Notes: generated by a model not told the origin, from the sequence alone. 7,659 bases of DNA from Saprospiraceae bacterium (GCA_016715465.1 JADKAA010000028.1:1-7659), one strand, 5' to 3'. Shown: positions 1-6,267, numbered from the stretch's first letter. Program-made: numbers and translations.

Positions 1-600
1 ATTGGGCACATTGCTAACTCTTGGAATTACATAATAAATACGTGCCCAACATTGCCAAGATGCCCAACCCCCAAAGCTGGCGTTTGTGTGTACAGGTCGT
101 AATCTTCCAAAACTCAACCAACTGTAATGGTCAACATCTGGAGCAACAAATTTGATCCCTACATATTCACCAACCGTAGTTCCAAACAACAACCAAAAAG
201 TGGCACAACCTAAATACCACAGAATGATTAGTTAAATCAGGTTCTATATAAGGTCTTGCCTGACTTTTTTTTTTTGCTCAATAAATCGCAACGAACTTGC
301 TTCCGCTCACATTATCAATCAAACCTTTTTCATCTATAGGTGTCGTATCGCCAGCTAATTCATTATTAGAAAGAGAATATTCAAGTTCCTTTTCGTTGCT
401 CTAATTTTTGAACTTCTTCCGGCACTCAGAGCCTTTCCAAGTATTCATTAAATTTTTCGAGTTCTTTTTTTCTTCAAGAAATTCTTTAAAACATTCTTGG
501 CTTTTATGATTACTAATATCGAAGCAACAATTACTGGTATGGCAATTAGCAATAGTGTTATGATGATGCCCGATTCGCTGAATATATTTTTTGTTTCCAT
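1..600 (-). pseudogene. Broken N-terminal part of a cbb3/NorB-like heme-copper oxidase large subunit
   Basis: Read on the minus strand from an ATG at 600-598, the first frame gives a short N-terminus (METKNIFSESG), one hydrophobic membrane segment (about residues 12-34, ITLLLIAIPVIVASILVIIK) and a basic stretch, then stops after about 50 codons. The same protein continues in other frames: a charged linker (KFNEYLER, LEYSLSNNELAGDTTPIDE, LRFIEQKKK), then LWYLGCATFWLLFG, VGEYVGIKFVAPDVDHY, and near 60-110 SWLSFGRLRPVHTNA. That last block is characteristic of cbb3-type oxidase subunit I and quinol-dependent NO reductase relatives in Bacteroidota; such enzymes reduce O2 or NO in the inner membrane. 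At least five frame changes, both insertions and deletions, interrupt it, and the window edge cuts it. It follows the Rrf2 remnant in the same direction after 46 bp, as a regulator-target pair would. Decay and uncorrected sequencing indels cannot be told apart here. The family assignment is from remembered motifs. Confidence 0.75.
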
Positions 601-613
601 TTCTTATTTGTAT

Positions 614-629
614 TGGATAAATTTGTCCA
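614..629. promoter_or_regulatory. Putative Rrf2-family operator, copy 1
   Basis: TGGATAAATTTGTCCA is a near-perfect 16-bp palindrome (one non-complementary pair) between the Rrf2 remnant and the oxidase remnant, ending 13 bp before the oxidase start. The same site, with one base changed, lies upstream of the Rrf2 remnant at 1120-1135. Two copies flanking a regulator gene suggest an operator for autoregulation and control of the downstream oxidase. No binding data support this; it is inferred from symmetry and recurrence. Confidence 0.55.
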
Positions 630-646
630 CTATCTATTCAAATTTT

Positions 647-1075
647 TTACCGTTTCAAAAAGGTCAATCCTTTTCATAATCCATTGCTAAAGTTTTTACG
701 GTAGTAGTCTCAGCATTTTCTTAAGTTCATCTCGTATCACTTTTAAATTGATTGTGCACAGGGCAAGGTTTATCAGCGTTACATTTTTTAAACCCAAGCC
801 ACAACCATTATCTAGTATCACCATCAATTGCATAAACAATTGAACTTAGTTTTACCTTTTCCAATTCACTTTGTCCATTGAAAACCACCTGTCGGTCCTT
901 TGTCAGAATTGATAATGTTGCTTTTCGACAATCGTTGCAAAATCTTGGAAGTATAAGCTGAAGGCGATTCAATCGCTTCCGCTACATCCTTTAAGCTCAC
1001 TTTTCTGTCAACCAAGGATTGTTCTGCAATGAAAATTGAAGCCCTAATACCGTATTCACAAGCTTTTGAAAACAT
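647..1075 (-). pseudogene. Frameshifted Rrf2-family (NsrR/IscR-like) Fe-S transcriptional regulator
   Basis: The ATG at 1075-1073 opens a 69-residue frame (MFSKACEYGIRASIFIAEQ...) holding the Rrf2 winged helix-turn-helix: recognition helix around residues 39-52 (SAYTSKILQRLSK) and wing at 58-65 (KGPTGGFQ). It ends at TGA 868-866, but homologous sequence continues in shifted frames: LEKVKLSSIVYAIDGD, then GCGLGL and KKCNADKPCPVHNQF, which together give the three conserved cysteines that bind the Fe-S cluster, then IRDELKKML, TTTVKTLAMDYEK and a final GLTFLKR before TAA at 649-647. The total of 429 bp equals about 143 codons, the usual family length, so the gene is complete apart from roughly six single-base losses. 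Members of this family sense NO, redox state or Fe-S status and usually repress. Pairing with an NorB/cbb3-like gene fits NO or oxygen sensing, but that is inference. If the indels are sequencing errors, the gene would be intact. Confidence 0.82.
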
Positions 1076-1094
1076 TTTTTACTTTTTATCGGTG

Positions 1095-1102
1095 CAAAGA
1101 TA
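1095..1102 (-). promoter_or_regulatory. Bacteroidota -7 promoter element (TATCTTTG) of the Rrf2 remnant
   Basis: TATCTTTG on the minus strand matches the Bacteroidota primary sigma -7 consensus TAnnTTTG exactly and ends 19 bp before the Rrf2 start codon, implying a very short leader. No clear TTG -33 element is seen at the usual distance. The palindrome at 1120-1135 lies about 18 bp upstream of it, where it would overlap the -33 region, so a bound regulator could block or replace sigma contact. Confidence 0.65.
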
Positions 1103-1119
1103 ACTATTTTTTTGAATAG

Positions 1120-1135
1120 TGGATATATTTGTCCA
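1120..1135. promoter_or_regulatory. Putative Rrf2-family operator, copy 2
   Basis: TGGATATATTTGTCCA differs from the site at 614-629 by one base and is placed over the expected -33 region of the Rrf2 promoter. The outer TGGA/TCCA arms are perfectly complementary. Position and recurrence suggest autoregulation by the Rrf2 protein. Confidence 0.55.
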
Positions 1136-1395
1136 ATATATTTTGGAGAGCGTTGGGAAATTGGCTCTTTTGCAAAACTTGGGGAGTGCGTAGGCTTGTG
1201 CGGTTTTGCAAATGTGCCAATGTGCGGCTGGCTAAAATTATTTTTTAAAATGTGCGGTGGGAAAATTTTTAAAACAATCGGGTCGGTCGGTGTGTCGCCA
1301 AAGTCAGTCCGTAAGTTTTTGTCAAGCTACAGCGAAATTGTCTGCCGAGTTTTGGTCGTCTGTTGGTGGTCGTGTCGGTCGTCCTACGCTTGCTG
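1136..1395. other. Geneless junction between oxidase/Rrf2 remnant and cassette array
   Basis: About 260 bp with no convincing gene on either strand. It is richer in G on the plus strand than its surroundings and contains the heptamer TGTGCGG three times between about 1198 and 1257, plus a TTTTGCAAA pair near 1168 and 1204. The plus-strand frame that spans it is full of Cys, Trp and Ser, has no family resemblance and runs into attC1. It may be the remnant of a lost distal cassette or ordinary chromosomal flank. No integrase fragment or attI-like core is seen. Confidence 0.5.
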
Positions 1396-1526
1396 GTAAC
1401 GTTTCTGTGGCTTGTGCAGTGGCGGATTCAAAGGTACTTTGATTCCAGTTACCACCAAAGATGAATGAAGAAAAATAAGATTGAAAAGATACTCAGCCGC
1501 CATTGCGCAATTGCCACATGTTATAA
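1394..1526 (-). repeat. attC1 (family 1), recombination site of cassette A
   Basis: Left end TGGTAAC, right end GTTATAA. Arms TCTGTGGCTTGTGCAGTGGCG and CGCCATTGCGCAATTGCCACA pair with bulges. The left core gives GTTACCA in the array direction, unlike all others, because it is the array's last site and faces non-cassette DNA. The central loop is more diverged than in attC2 and attC6. Confidence 0.8.
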
Positions 1527-1968
1527 GCCGTATTTATTCCATCCACTTATTTTAATTAATACTCAATTTTAAATTCAAGGTCTTTGTCTATATGAAGAGA
1601 ATCCTTACAGTACTCAAATTGATTTTCATTAAATGGCCCGTGTAAAAATTTCCTAAACACTTTTACATCTTGGTCTTTAAGTTTTCTGCAATCTTGAATA
1701 TAATATTCATTATTATCATTCTGAATTATTATGAAAGACTTATCCCATCCAATTTTACGAATATAGCAACAGTATCCAGACCCAATTCTAAACTCACCCA
1801 TTTCAACAGTTCCTAAACAAACTTTGTCTGTGCTATACGTGTCACTATAAAGCCAAAAAAAATCATTAACTGAGTGCTCGTATGTATCTGCTCCAATAAA
1901 ACAAGAAGAGAAAAATATAATTCCAAGAACTAGTATTCCTATTGGGAGTTTCATGATATGGCTTATAA
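1400..1968 (-). mobile_element. Cassette A (lipoprotein cassette)
   Basis: Boundaries are set by the predicted cut between G and TTA. The head (minus) reads TTATAAGCC and the complement of the sequence outside its attC1 reads the same ten bases including the G, the expected head-tail match. It carries one gene, the small lipoprotein at 1556-1954. Confidence 0.8.
1556..1954 (-). CDS. Small secreted lipoprotein, cassette-borne, function unknown
   Basis: A 132-residue protein with a classic lipoprotein signal: basic start (MK), hydrophobic core of residues 5-15 (IGILVLGIIFF) and lipobox FSSC with the lipidated Cys at 18. No acidic surface-export run follows the Cys. The mature part has five more cysteines (46, 62, 63, 89, 116), is rich in Tyr and Asp, and contains a beta-rich block near residues 60-86 (YCCYIRKIGWDKSFIIIQ then EYYIQD) that faintly recalls DUF3997-type lipoproteins; this likeness is from memory and weak. 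The ATG lies 11 bp after the cassette head and the TAA 29 bp before attC1, so it is the cassette's only gene. No promoter or Shine-Dalgarno is evident between attC2 and the start, which is usual for cassettes read from elsewhere in the array. Likely located in a cell-envelope membrane; role not known. Confidence 0.85.
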   Translation of the reverse strand: MKLPIGILVLGIIFFSSCFIGADTYEHSVNDFFWLYSDTYSTDKVCLGTVEMGEFRIGSGYCCYIRKIGWDKSFIIIQNDNNEYYIQDCRKLKDQDVKVFRKFLHGPFNENQFEYCKDSLHIDKDLEFKIEY

Positions 1969-2095
1969 CGGTTCTGTGGCTTGCGCAGTGGCGAATTCAA
2001 AGTTAATCCGATTAGATTAAGAATCAAAAGTCGATGAAAGAAAAGAAGAAAGAAAAGTTATTTCGCCGCCATTGCGCAATTGCCACATGTTATAG
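1963..2095 (-). repeat. attC2 (family 1), recombination site of cassette B
   Basis: Ends TTATAAC and GTTATAG. Almost identical to attC6 throughout, including a purine-rich central loop (AAAGAAAAGAAGAAAGAAAAG). Two extra A residues (minus sense) lie in the right arm. Confidence 0.85.
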
Positions 2096-2448
2096 GTAGC
2101 TGCGACCACAAAGTGAGAAAGCGATTTCATTGTCCGAGTAAACTTGCATTTAGTTTGCGTAGCGATTGTTGATTGATCTTAGTCAGCTCAACGAAGACGT
2201 GAGTCATGCATTGTCGATGATTGAAAGTAATATGATGCCGTCAGTTTAGTTCCGAGTTAGCTTGCGAAAACATACACAAAGATTATCGGATTCTGCTTGT
2301 CCGAAAATGGTTGCGCAACGATCGTTGATAAAAGCGTTTCAGAAGTCTTGATGAAGTTTGTGTTACTGTCGAAATAAAAGGCTGAATCCGCTTGTCTATT
2401 TTTATGCGTGCAGAATGTTCTTGAGTAGCACGGAGCAGTTACCTATAA
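1969..2448 (-). mobile_element. Cassette B, geneless (B/E/F family)
   Basis: 480 bp including attC2; the body (2096-2442) is about 350 bp with no convincing gene. The head-tail match is GTTATAGGTA. The body is nearly the same as that of cassette F and clearly related to E, but small indels between the copies move the frame: the frame open in B and E (…TVTQTSSRLLKRF…) has no ATG and is lost in F. That pattern favours a non-coding element. It contains TCGGATTCTGCTTGTCCGA (2288-2306), a short inverted repeat that could form a hairpin. Confidence 0.75.
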
Positions 2449-2574
2449 CGGTTGTGTGCAGGCGACGTTGCGGCTTTAAAGGTATGTATTAATCAACTTA
2501 CACAAAATGTAATTGGGAGAAAAATTTTGCGGCGTGTACAATTGCCGCAATGTTGTTTTTGCACTGTGTTAGCG
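2443..2574 (-). repeat. attC3 (family 2), recombination site of cassette C
   Basis: Ends CTATAAC and GTTAGCG. Arms GCGACGTTGCGGC and GCCGCAATGTTG pair. It is the most diverged family 2 member (GTGTGCAGG against GTGCGCAGG in attC8, and a longer T run near 2554). Confidence 0.8.
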
Positions 2575-2921
2575 CATGTTGCAAACGAAATCTTAAGCGC
2601 AAAGCATCAGCACAAAGTTTTTCCGGATTCTGGTTACGCAGCGACTGTTCAATAAAGTTATTTTGCTGGCGAAGTCGTGAGACCTGCACTAAGATCATCG
2701 AAGGTAATATGATGCTCCACGTTTAGTACCGAGTTGTGGTTGCGCAACATTTCACACAGTAACAGAGTCTGCTTAGCGGAAGTAGTTGCGAAGCGGTGGT
2801 CAAGGAATCTACGAAGCGGTTGCGCAACACTACACAAAGTTCCGGTGTCTGCATGATGGAAGTGCTTGCATAAAGTGTAACTTTTGTTAGATGACGAAAT
2901 CGTCAATGCAATAAGCGCTAA
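2449..2921 (-). mobile_element. Cassette C, geneless, mosaic of the two body families
   Basis: 473 bp including attC3, with head-tail match GTTAGCGC. Both ends of the body match the H family (GTTGC..ACGAAATCTTAAGC on the left; TTTTGTTAGATG..GAAATCGTCAATGCAATAAGCG on the right). The middle (about 2700-2790) matches B/E/F (GGTAATATGATGC, GTTTAGTACCGAGTT). Minus-strand frames of 82 and 66 codons exist, but the longer one would need a TTG start and has no counterpart in the related copies, so no gene is called. Confidence 0.7.
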
Positions 2922-3046
2922 CGGTTGAGCGCAGGCGATCGTTGCGGCTTTAAAAGTAATACACTTTCAACTTAGTAGAATTATAATGATGAGAATAATT
3001 TCGCGGCGAGTACAATTGCCGCAATGTTGCTTGCGCTGTGTTAGGG
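2916..3046 (-). repeat. attC4 (family 2), recombination site of cassette D
   Basis: Ends CGCTAAC and GTTAGGG. Nearly identical to attC5 across the whole repeat although the two belong to cassettes with unrelated bodies. Confidence 0.85.
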
Positions 3047-3736
3047 CGTTGTTTTATACATACAGTTTGTCCAGCAATTTCAAATTTTCGTTTTTGTCTG
3101 CCGAAGCATTTTTGAAAATGTCTTTTAAGATAAAGTTGTCGATGTCTGCTTGAAAGTTGTCTTGAAGGAACTTTGTCAAATTTATTGTCTGTCCGTTTTT
3201 ATATTCGGTCAGCAAAAACGAAATCGCATTGCGACAGTCTTCGTAACTTAAAAGTTGTAAAGCGCTTTCGACGTTGTCGTCACGTTTTGTTTTAAGCATA
3301 GAAATAAATCTTTTTAAAACAGGTGTAGTCAAGTATTTGTTTATGTAGTCCTCGTACATTGCAAACTCACCTACAATTCCGTCGACTAACAGGTCTTCTT
3401 GCCCTTTGCCAATTTCCCAGCAGATTTGATTGTCTGCCCAATCATTTATTTCGATTGCTGTCAAGTGTCCGCTCATAAAACTCTCGAGAATATGAATGAG
3501 CCCTTGTCTTGTCGCGGAGGAATTTGGAAGCTCGAACAACTCGTTGCAATTAAACGCTCCAAGATTTACATGTGTCAGGAGTTTATTTGGCAGTTCAATG
3601 GAGTCGGAAATATGTCTAAACTCAGGTGTTTTGTCAATGTCTGTTTTTAGTTCGTGAATTGTCTTTGTACCCTGAAGATAGTCCTGAACGTGTCGAATTG
3701 CTATGTCTTTGAGGTCTCTCATAAAATGCCCCCTAA
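2922..3736 (-). mobile_element. Cassette D (222-residue protein cassette)
   Basis: 815 bp, the longest cassette. Its head (GTTAGGGGG) matches the complement of its tail (GTTAGGGCG). The single gene at 3054-3722 fills the body almost completely, a textbook one-gene cassette. Confidence 0.85.
3054..3722 (-). CDS. Cassette-borne protein of unknown function, helix-rich, 222 residues
   Basis: I do not recognise the family. The predicted protein is soluble (no signal peptide or membrane segment) and looks mostly helical. Residues 78-103 (ILESFMSGHLTAIEIND then WADNQICWE) have the 'G-[HE]-[LI]-[ST]…E-[IL]-x-x-WA' pattern found in several small helical proteins, some of them immunity-like; that is a resemblance in style only. 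A second conserved-looking block is residues 116-140 (IVGEFAMYEDYINKYLTTP), and the C-terminus (190-222) is charged. Cysteines occur at 59, 101 and 163. The ATG lies 14 bp after the cassette head and no longer in-frame start is possible within the cassette. TAA is 7 bp before the attC4 core. No Shine-Dalgarno or promoter is visible. The frame is intact, unlike the genes at the left edge. Confidence 0.85.
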   Translation of the reverse strand: MRDLKDIAIRHVQDYLQGTKTIHELKTDIDKTPEFRHISDSIELPNKLLTHVNLGAFNCNELFELPNSSATRQGLIHILESFMSGHLTAIEINDWADNQICWEIGKGQEDLLVDGIVGEFAMYEDYINKYLTTPVLKRFISMLKTKRDDNVESALQLLSYEDCRNAISFLLTEYKNGQTINLTKFLQDNFQADIDNFILKDIFKNASADKNENLKLLDKLYV

Positions 3737-3861
3737 CGGTCGAGCGCAGGCGATCGTTGCGGCTTTAAAAGTAATACACTTTCAACTTAGTAGAATTATA
3801 ATGATGAGAATAATTTAGAGGCGAGTACAATTGCCGCAATGTTGCTTGCGCTGTGTTATAG
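3731..3861 (-). repeat. attC5 (family 2), recombination site of cassette E
   Basis: Ends CCCTAAC and GTTATAG. Differs from attC4 by only a few bases (for example GGTCGAGCG for GGTTGAGCG and TTTAGAGGC for TTTCGCGGC), but is attached to a B/F-type body. Confidence 0.85.
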
Positions 3862-4210
3862 GTAGCTGCGACCACAAAGTGAGTCTGCACATTTATTGTC
3901 CGAGTAATCTTTCACATAGTTTGCGTAGCGATTGTTGATTGATCTTTGTCCGCTCGTCGATGACTTGAGTCATGCATTGTTGAAGATTGAAAGTAATATG
4001 ATGCCGTCGGTTTAGTTCCGAGTTAGTTTGAGAAAACATACACAAAGATTATCGGATTCTGCTTGTCAGAAAATGGTTGCGCAGCGATTGCTGATTAAAG
4101 CGTTTCAGAAGTCTTGATGAAGTTTGTGTTACTGTCGAAATATAGAACTTAATCCGCTTGTCATTTGTCTGCGTATAGTTTGTCGAGTAGCACGGAGCAG
4201 TTACCTATAA
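3737..4210 (-). mobile_element. Cassette E, geneless (B/E/F-type body on a family 2 attC)
   Basis: 474 bp with attC5. The body (3862-4204) is homologous to B and F along its length but shows substitutions and indels, and near its left end has TCTGCACATTTATTGTCCGA, which matches the H family rather than B/F. Head-tail match GTTATAGGTA. No gene is seen on either strand. Confidence 0.75.
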
Positions 4211-4337
4211 CGGTTCTGTGGCTTGCGCAGTGGCGAATTCAAAGTTACTCAGATTAGATTAAGAATCAAAAGCCGATGAAAGAAAAGAAGAAAGAAAAGT
4301 TACTTCGCCGCCATTGCGCAATTGCCACATGTTATAG
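4205..4337 (-). repeat. attC6 (family 1), recombination site of cassette F
   Basis: Ends CTATAAC and GTTATAG. A near copy of attC2, about 2.2 kb away, with a few substitutions (GTTACTCAG for GTTAATCCG). Confidence 0.85.
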
Positions 4338-4690
4338 GTAGCTGCGACCACAAAGTGAGAAAGCGATTTCATTGTCCGAGTAAACTTGCATTTAGTTTGC
4401 GTAGCGATTGTTGATTGATCTTAATCCGCTCGACGAAGACGTGAGTCATGCATTGTCGATGATTGAAAGTAATATGATGCCGTCGGTTTAGTTCCGAGTT
4501 AGTTTGCGAAAACATACACAAAGTATGTCGGATTCTGCTTGTCCGAAAATGCTTGAGAAGCGATTGATGATAAAAGCGTTTCAGAAGTCTTGATGAAGTT
4601 TGTGTTACTGTCGAAATAAAAAAGCTTAATCCGCTTGTCCATCTTTTTGCGTCTAGATGATCTTGAGTAGCACGGAGCAGTTACCTATAA
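4211..4690 (-). mobile_element. Cassette F, geneless, near-duplicate of cassette B
   Basis: 480 bp, the same length as B, with the same attC family and body. A minus-strand frame of 47 codons starting MDKRIKLFYFD (about 4644-4501) is open here but is not kept in B or E because of an indel, so it is not called as a gene. Head-tail match GTTATAGGTA. Confidence 0.75.
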
Positions 4691-4816
4691 CGGTTGGCGG
4701 TTGGCGTCAGTGCCGGAGTTAAAGGAACGAAAATAATCGGTGTGTATAAAATTTATGAGGACTAAAATTTTGCGGCGATACGAATGCCGGCATTGCGCCA
4801 TTACCGCGTGTTAGGG
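4685..4816 (-). repeat. attC7 (family 3), recombination site of cassette G
   Basis: Ends CTATAAC and GTTAGGG. Arms GCGGTTGGCGTCAGTGCCGG and CCGGCATTGCGCCATTACCGC pair, with two extra A (minus sense) in the right arm and one extra T in the left. Nearly identical to attC9. Confidence 0.85.
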
Positions 4817-5310
4817 GAAGTAGGCTAAATGTCTAGTAGATAAAATTTTTATAAGCCAATGTCTAAGCATTTAGTTTACGAAGCCCAAACGCTGAATAAA
4901 GAATCATTGCTTAATTGCAAGACCCTTGATAAAATTTATTCCGCTAAATTATTCGCCAGTCAGGTTAAGCGAAATGGTTACGAAGCGCAAACGATGAATG
5001 AAGAATCTTTGCTTAATTGCAAGACCCTTGATAAAACTTATTCCGCTAAATAGTCTGTCAGTCAGGTTAAGCGAAATGGTTACGAAGCGCAAACGATGAA
5101 TGAAGAATCTTTGCTTAATTGCAAGACCCTTGATAAAACTTATTCCGCTAAATAGTCTGTCAGTCAGGTTAAGCGAAATGGTTACGAAGCGCAAACGACG
5201 AATAAAGAATTTCTGCTTAATTGCAAGACCCTTGATAAAACTTATTCAGCTAAATAGTCTGCCAGTCATTTTAAGCGCAAACATTTACGAAGCCCGCCTA
5301 TTTCCCCTAA
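4691..5310 (-). mobile_element. Cassette G, geneless body made of 102-bp tandem repeats
   Basis: 620 bp with attC7. The head-tail match is the longest in the array: GTTAGGGGAA(A/G)TAGG, 15 positions with one mismatch. Nearly the whole body is the four-unit tandem repeat at 4874-5281. Frames of 60-80 codons on both strands are by-products of the repeat. Confidence 0.75.
4874..5281. repeat. Four tandem copies of a 102-bp unit in cassette G
   Basis: Units start at 4874, 4976, 5078 and 5180 (exact 102-bp period) with a partial fifth at 5282. Each begins (G/T)TTACGAAGC and contains CTTAATTGCAAGACCCTTGA and a CTGNCAGTCA segment. Units 2 and 3 are almost identical. Because 102 is 34 codons, a minus-strand frame repeats (DRLFSGISFIKGLAIKQRFF…), but units 1 and 4 contain in-frame stops. 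Related units occur in pairs in cassettes H, J, K and L. Confidence 0.9.
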
Positions 5311-5435
5311 CGGTTGTGCGCAGGCGATCGTTGCGGCTTTAAAAGTAATACACAATCAACTTAGTAGAAAAGTAATTGCCAGAATAATTTTGAGGTGAGC
5401 ACAATTGCCGCAATGTTGCTTGCGCTGTGTTAACG
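5305..5435 (-). repeat. attC8 (family 2), recombination site of cassette H
   Basis: Ends CCCTAAC and GTTAACG. Arms GCGATCGTTGCGGC and GCCGCAATGTTGCTTGCGC pair. Close to identical with attC10 and attC12. Confidence 0.85.
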
Positions 5436-5824
5436 CACGTTGCATCTAGAATCTTAAGCACAAAAGGTCTGCACAATAATTGTCCGAGTAATGGTTACGA
5501 AGCCCATACGCTGAATAAAGAATCATTGCTTAATTGCAAGACCCATGCAAAACTTATTCCGCTTAATAGTCTGCCAGTCATTTATGCGCAAACATTACGC
5601 AGCCAATTTCGAGTTATATTTAAGCACAAAGCTTACGAAGCGCAAACGCTAAATAAAGAATCTCTGCTTAATTGCAAGACCCTTGACAAAACTTATTTCG
5701 CTTAATAGTCTGCCAGTCATTTTATGCGCAAAGTTTACGAAGCCTTAGCGTGTCTGCATAACGGAAGTGGTTGCGTAATAATTAGTTTTGTTAGATGGAA
5801 AATCGTCATTGCAATGAGCGTTAA
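5311..5824 (-). mobile_element. Cassette H, geneless (H/J/K/L family)
   Basis: 514 bp with attC8. The body has two copies of the 102-bp-type unit (starting 5493 and 5631) separated by a short AT-rich spacer, then the beginning of a third (5733). A 24-codon frame starts 13 bp after the head (ATG at 5809, MTIFHLTKL…) in the place where a cassette gene would start. Head-tail match GTTAACGC. Confidence 0.75.
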
Positions 5825-5950
5825 CGGTTGGCGGTTGGCGTCAGTGCCGGAGTTAAAGGAACGAAAATAATCGGTGTGTAAAAAATTTATGAGGACTAAA
5901 ATTTTGCGGTGATACGAATGCCGGCATTGCGCCATTACCGCGTGTTAGGC
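5819..5950 (-). repeat. attC9 (family 3), recombination site of cassette I
   Basis: Ends CGTTAAC and GTTAGGC; the latter is the only core in the window that fits the classical GTTRRRY consensus fully. Nearly identical to attC7 although cassettes G and I have unrelated bodies. Confidence 0.85.
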
Positions 5951-6142
5951 AGCGGAATTGCTTTCTTCAAAATGTCGTCAGTGCGCTAGCCCCCAAGCAA
6001 ACCTCTTAATATCTGATTTATGTAGCTTGTTTATATTTTTCACGTTTACAAGTCACAGGTTGCTCGAAGGTGCTATCGGCGTGTTGGTAATTTGCAGATT
6101 ATAAGCTTGTCAATATTCCTGAGAGATGAGTTAAGCGCTTAA
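5825..6142 (-). mobile_element. Cassette I, short geneless cassette with a unique body
   Basis: 318 bp with attC9, leaving only about 190 bp of body (5951-6136) that resembles nothing else in the window. No ATG occurs on the minus strand in the body, and plus-strand starts meet stops within six codons. The head-tail match is weaker (GTTAAGC against GTTAGGC, one mismatch). It interrupts the series of H-type cassettes. Confidence 0.7.
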
Positions 6143-6267
6143 CGGATGTGCGCAGGCGATCGTTGCGGCTTTAAAAGTAATACACAATCAACTTAGTAGA
6201 AAAGTAATTGCCAGAATAATTTTGAGGTGAGCACAATTGCCGCAATGTTGCTTGCGCTGTGTTAACG
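6137..6267 (-). repeat. attC10 (family 2), recombination site of cassette J
   Basis: Ends GCTTAAC and GTTAACG. Differs from attC8 by about one base inside the repeat (GGATGTGCG for GGTTGTGCG). Confidence 0.85.

Noticed and set aside
497..679. Plus-strand frame of 60 codons
   Set aside because: It lies antisense to the oxidase and Rrf2 remnants, whose minus-strand motifs explain this DNA.
1112..1399. Plus-strand frame of 95 codons, Cys/Trp/Ser-rich
   Set aside because: Unnatural composition, no motif, overlaps the operator at one end and attC1 at the other.
2452..2906. Frames on both strands in cassette C
   Set aside because: They overlap attC3 or need a TTG start, overlap each other, and are not kept in the homologous cassettes.
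3399..3650. Plus-strand frame of 83 codons
   Set aside because: Antisense shadow of the intact 222-residue cassette gene.
4859..5342. Repeat protein on either strand of cassette G
   Set aside because: The frames follow from the 102-bp period (34 codons); stops occur in units 1 and 4 and frames are lost in the related cassettes.
5427..5705. Plus-strand frame of 92 codons in cassette H
   Set aside because: Runs against the array direction and is not preserved in J, K and L despite very high similarity.
5784..5791. TAGTTTTG (-7-like) on the plus strand near the head of H-type cassettes
   Set aside because: It matches TAnnTTTG but has no -33 partner and would point against the array; could be chance in AT-rich DNA.
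6098..6114. TTGACA and TATAAT-like pair on the minus strand in cassette I
   Set aside because: The spacing of about 4 bp is far too short, and Bacteroidota do not use this promoter type.
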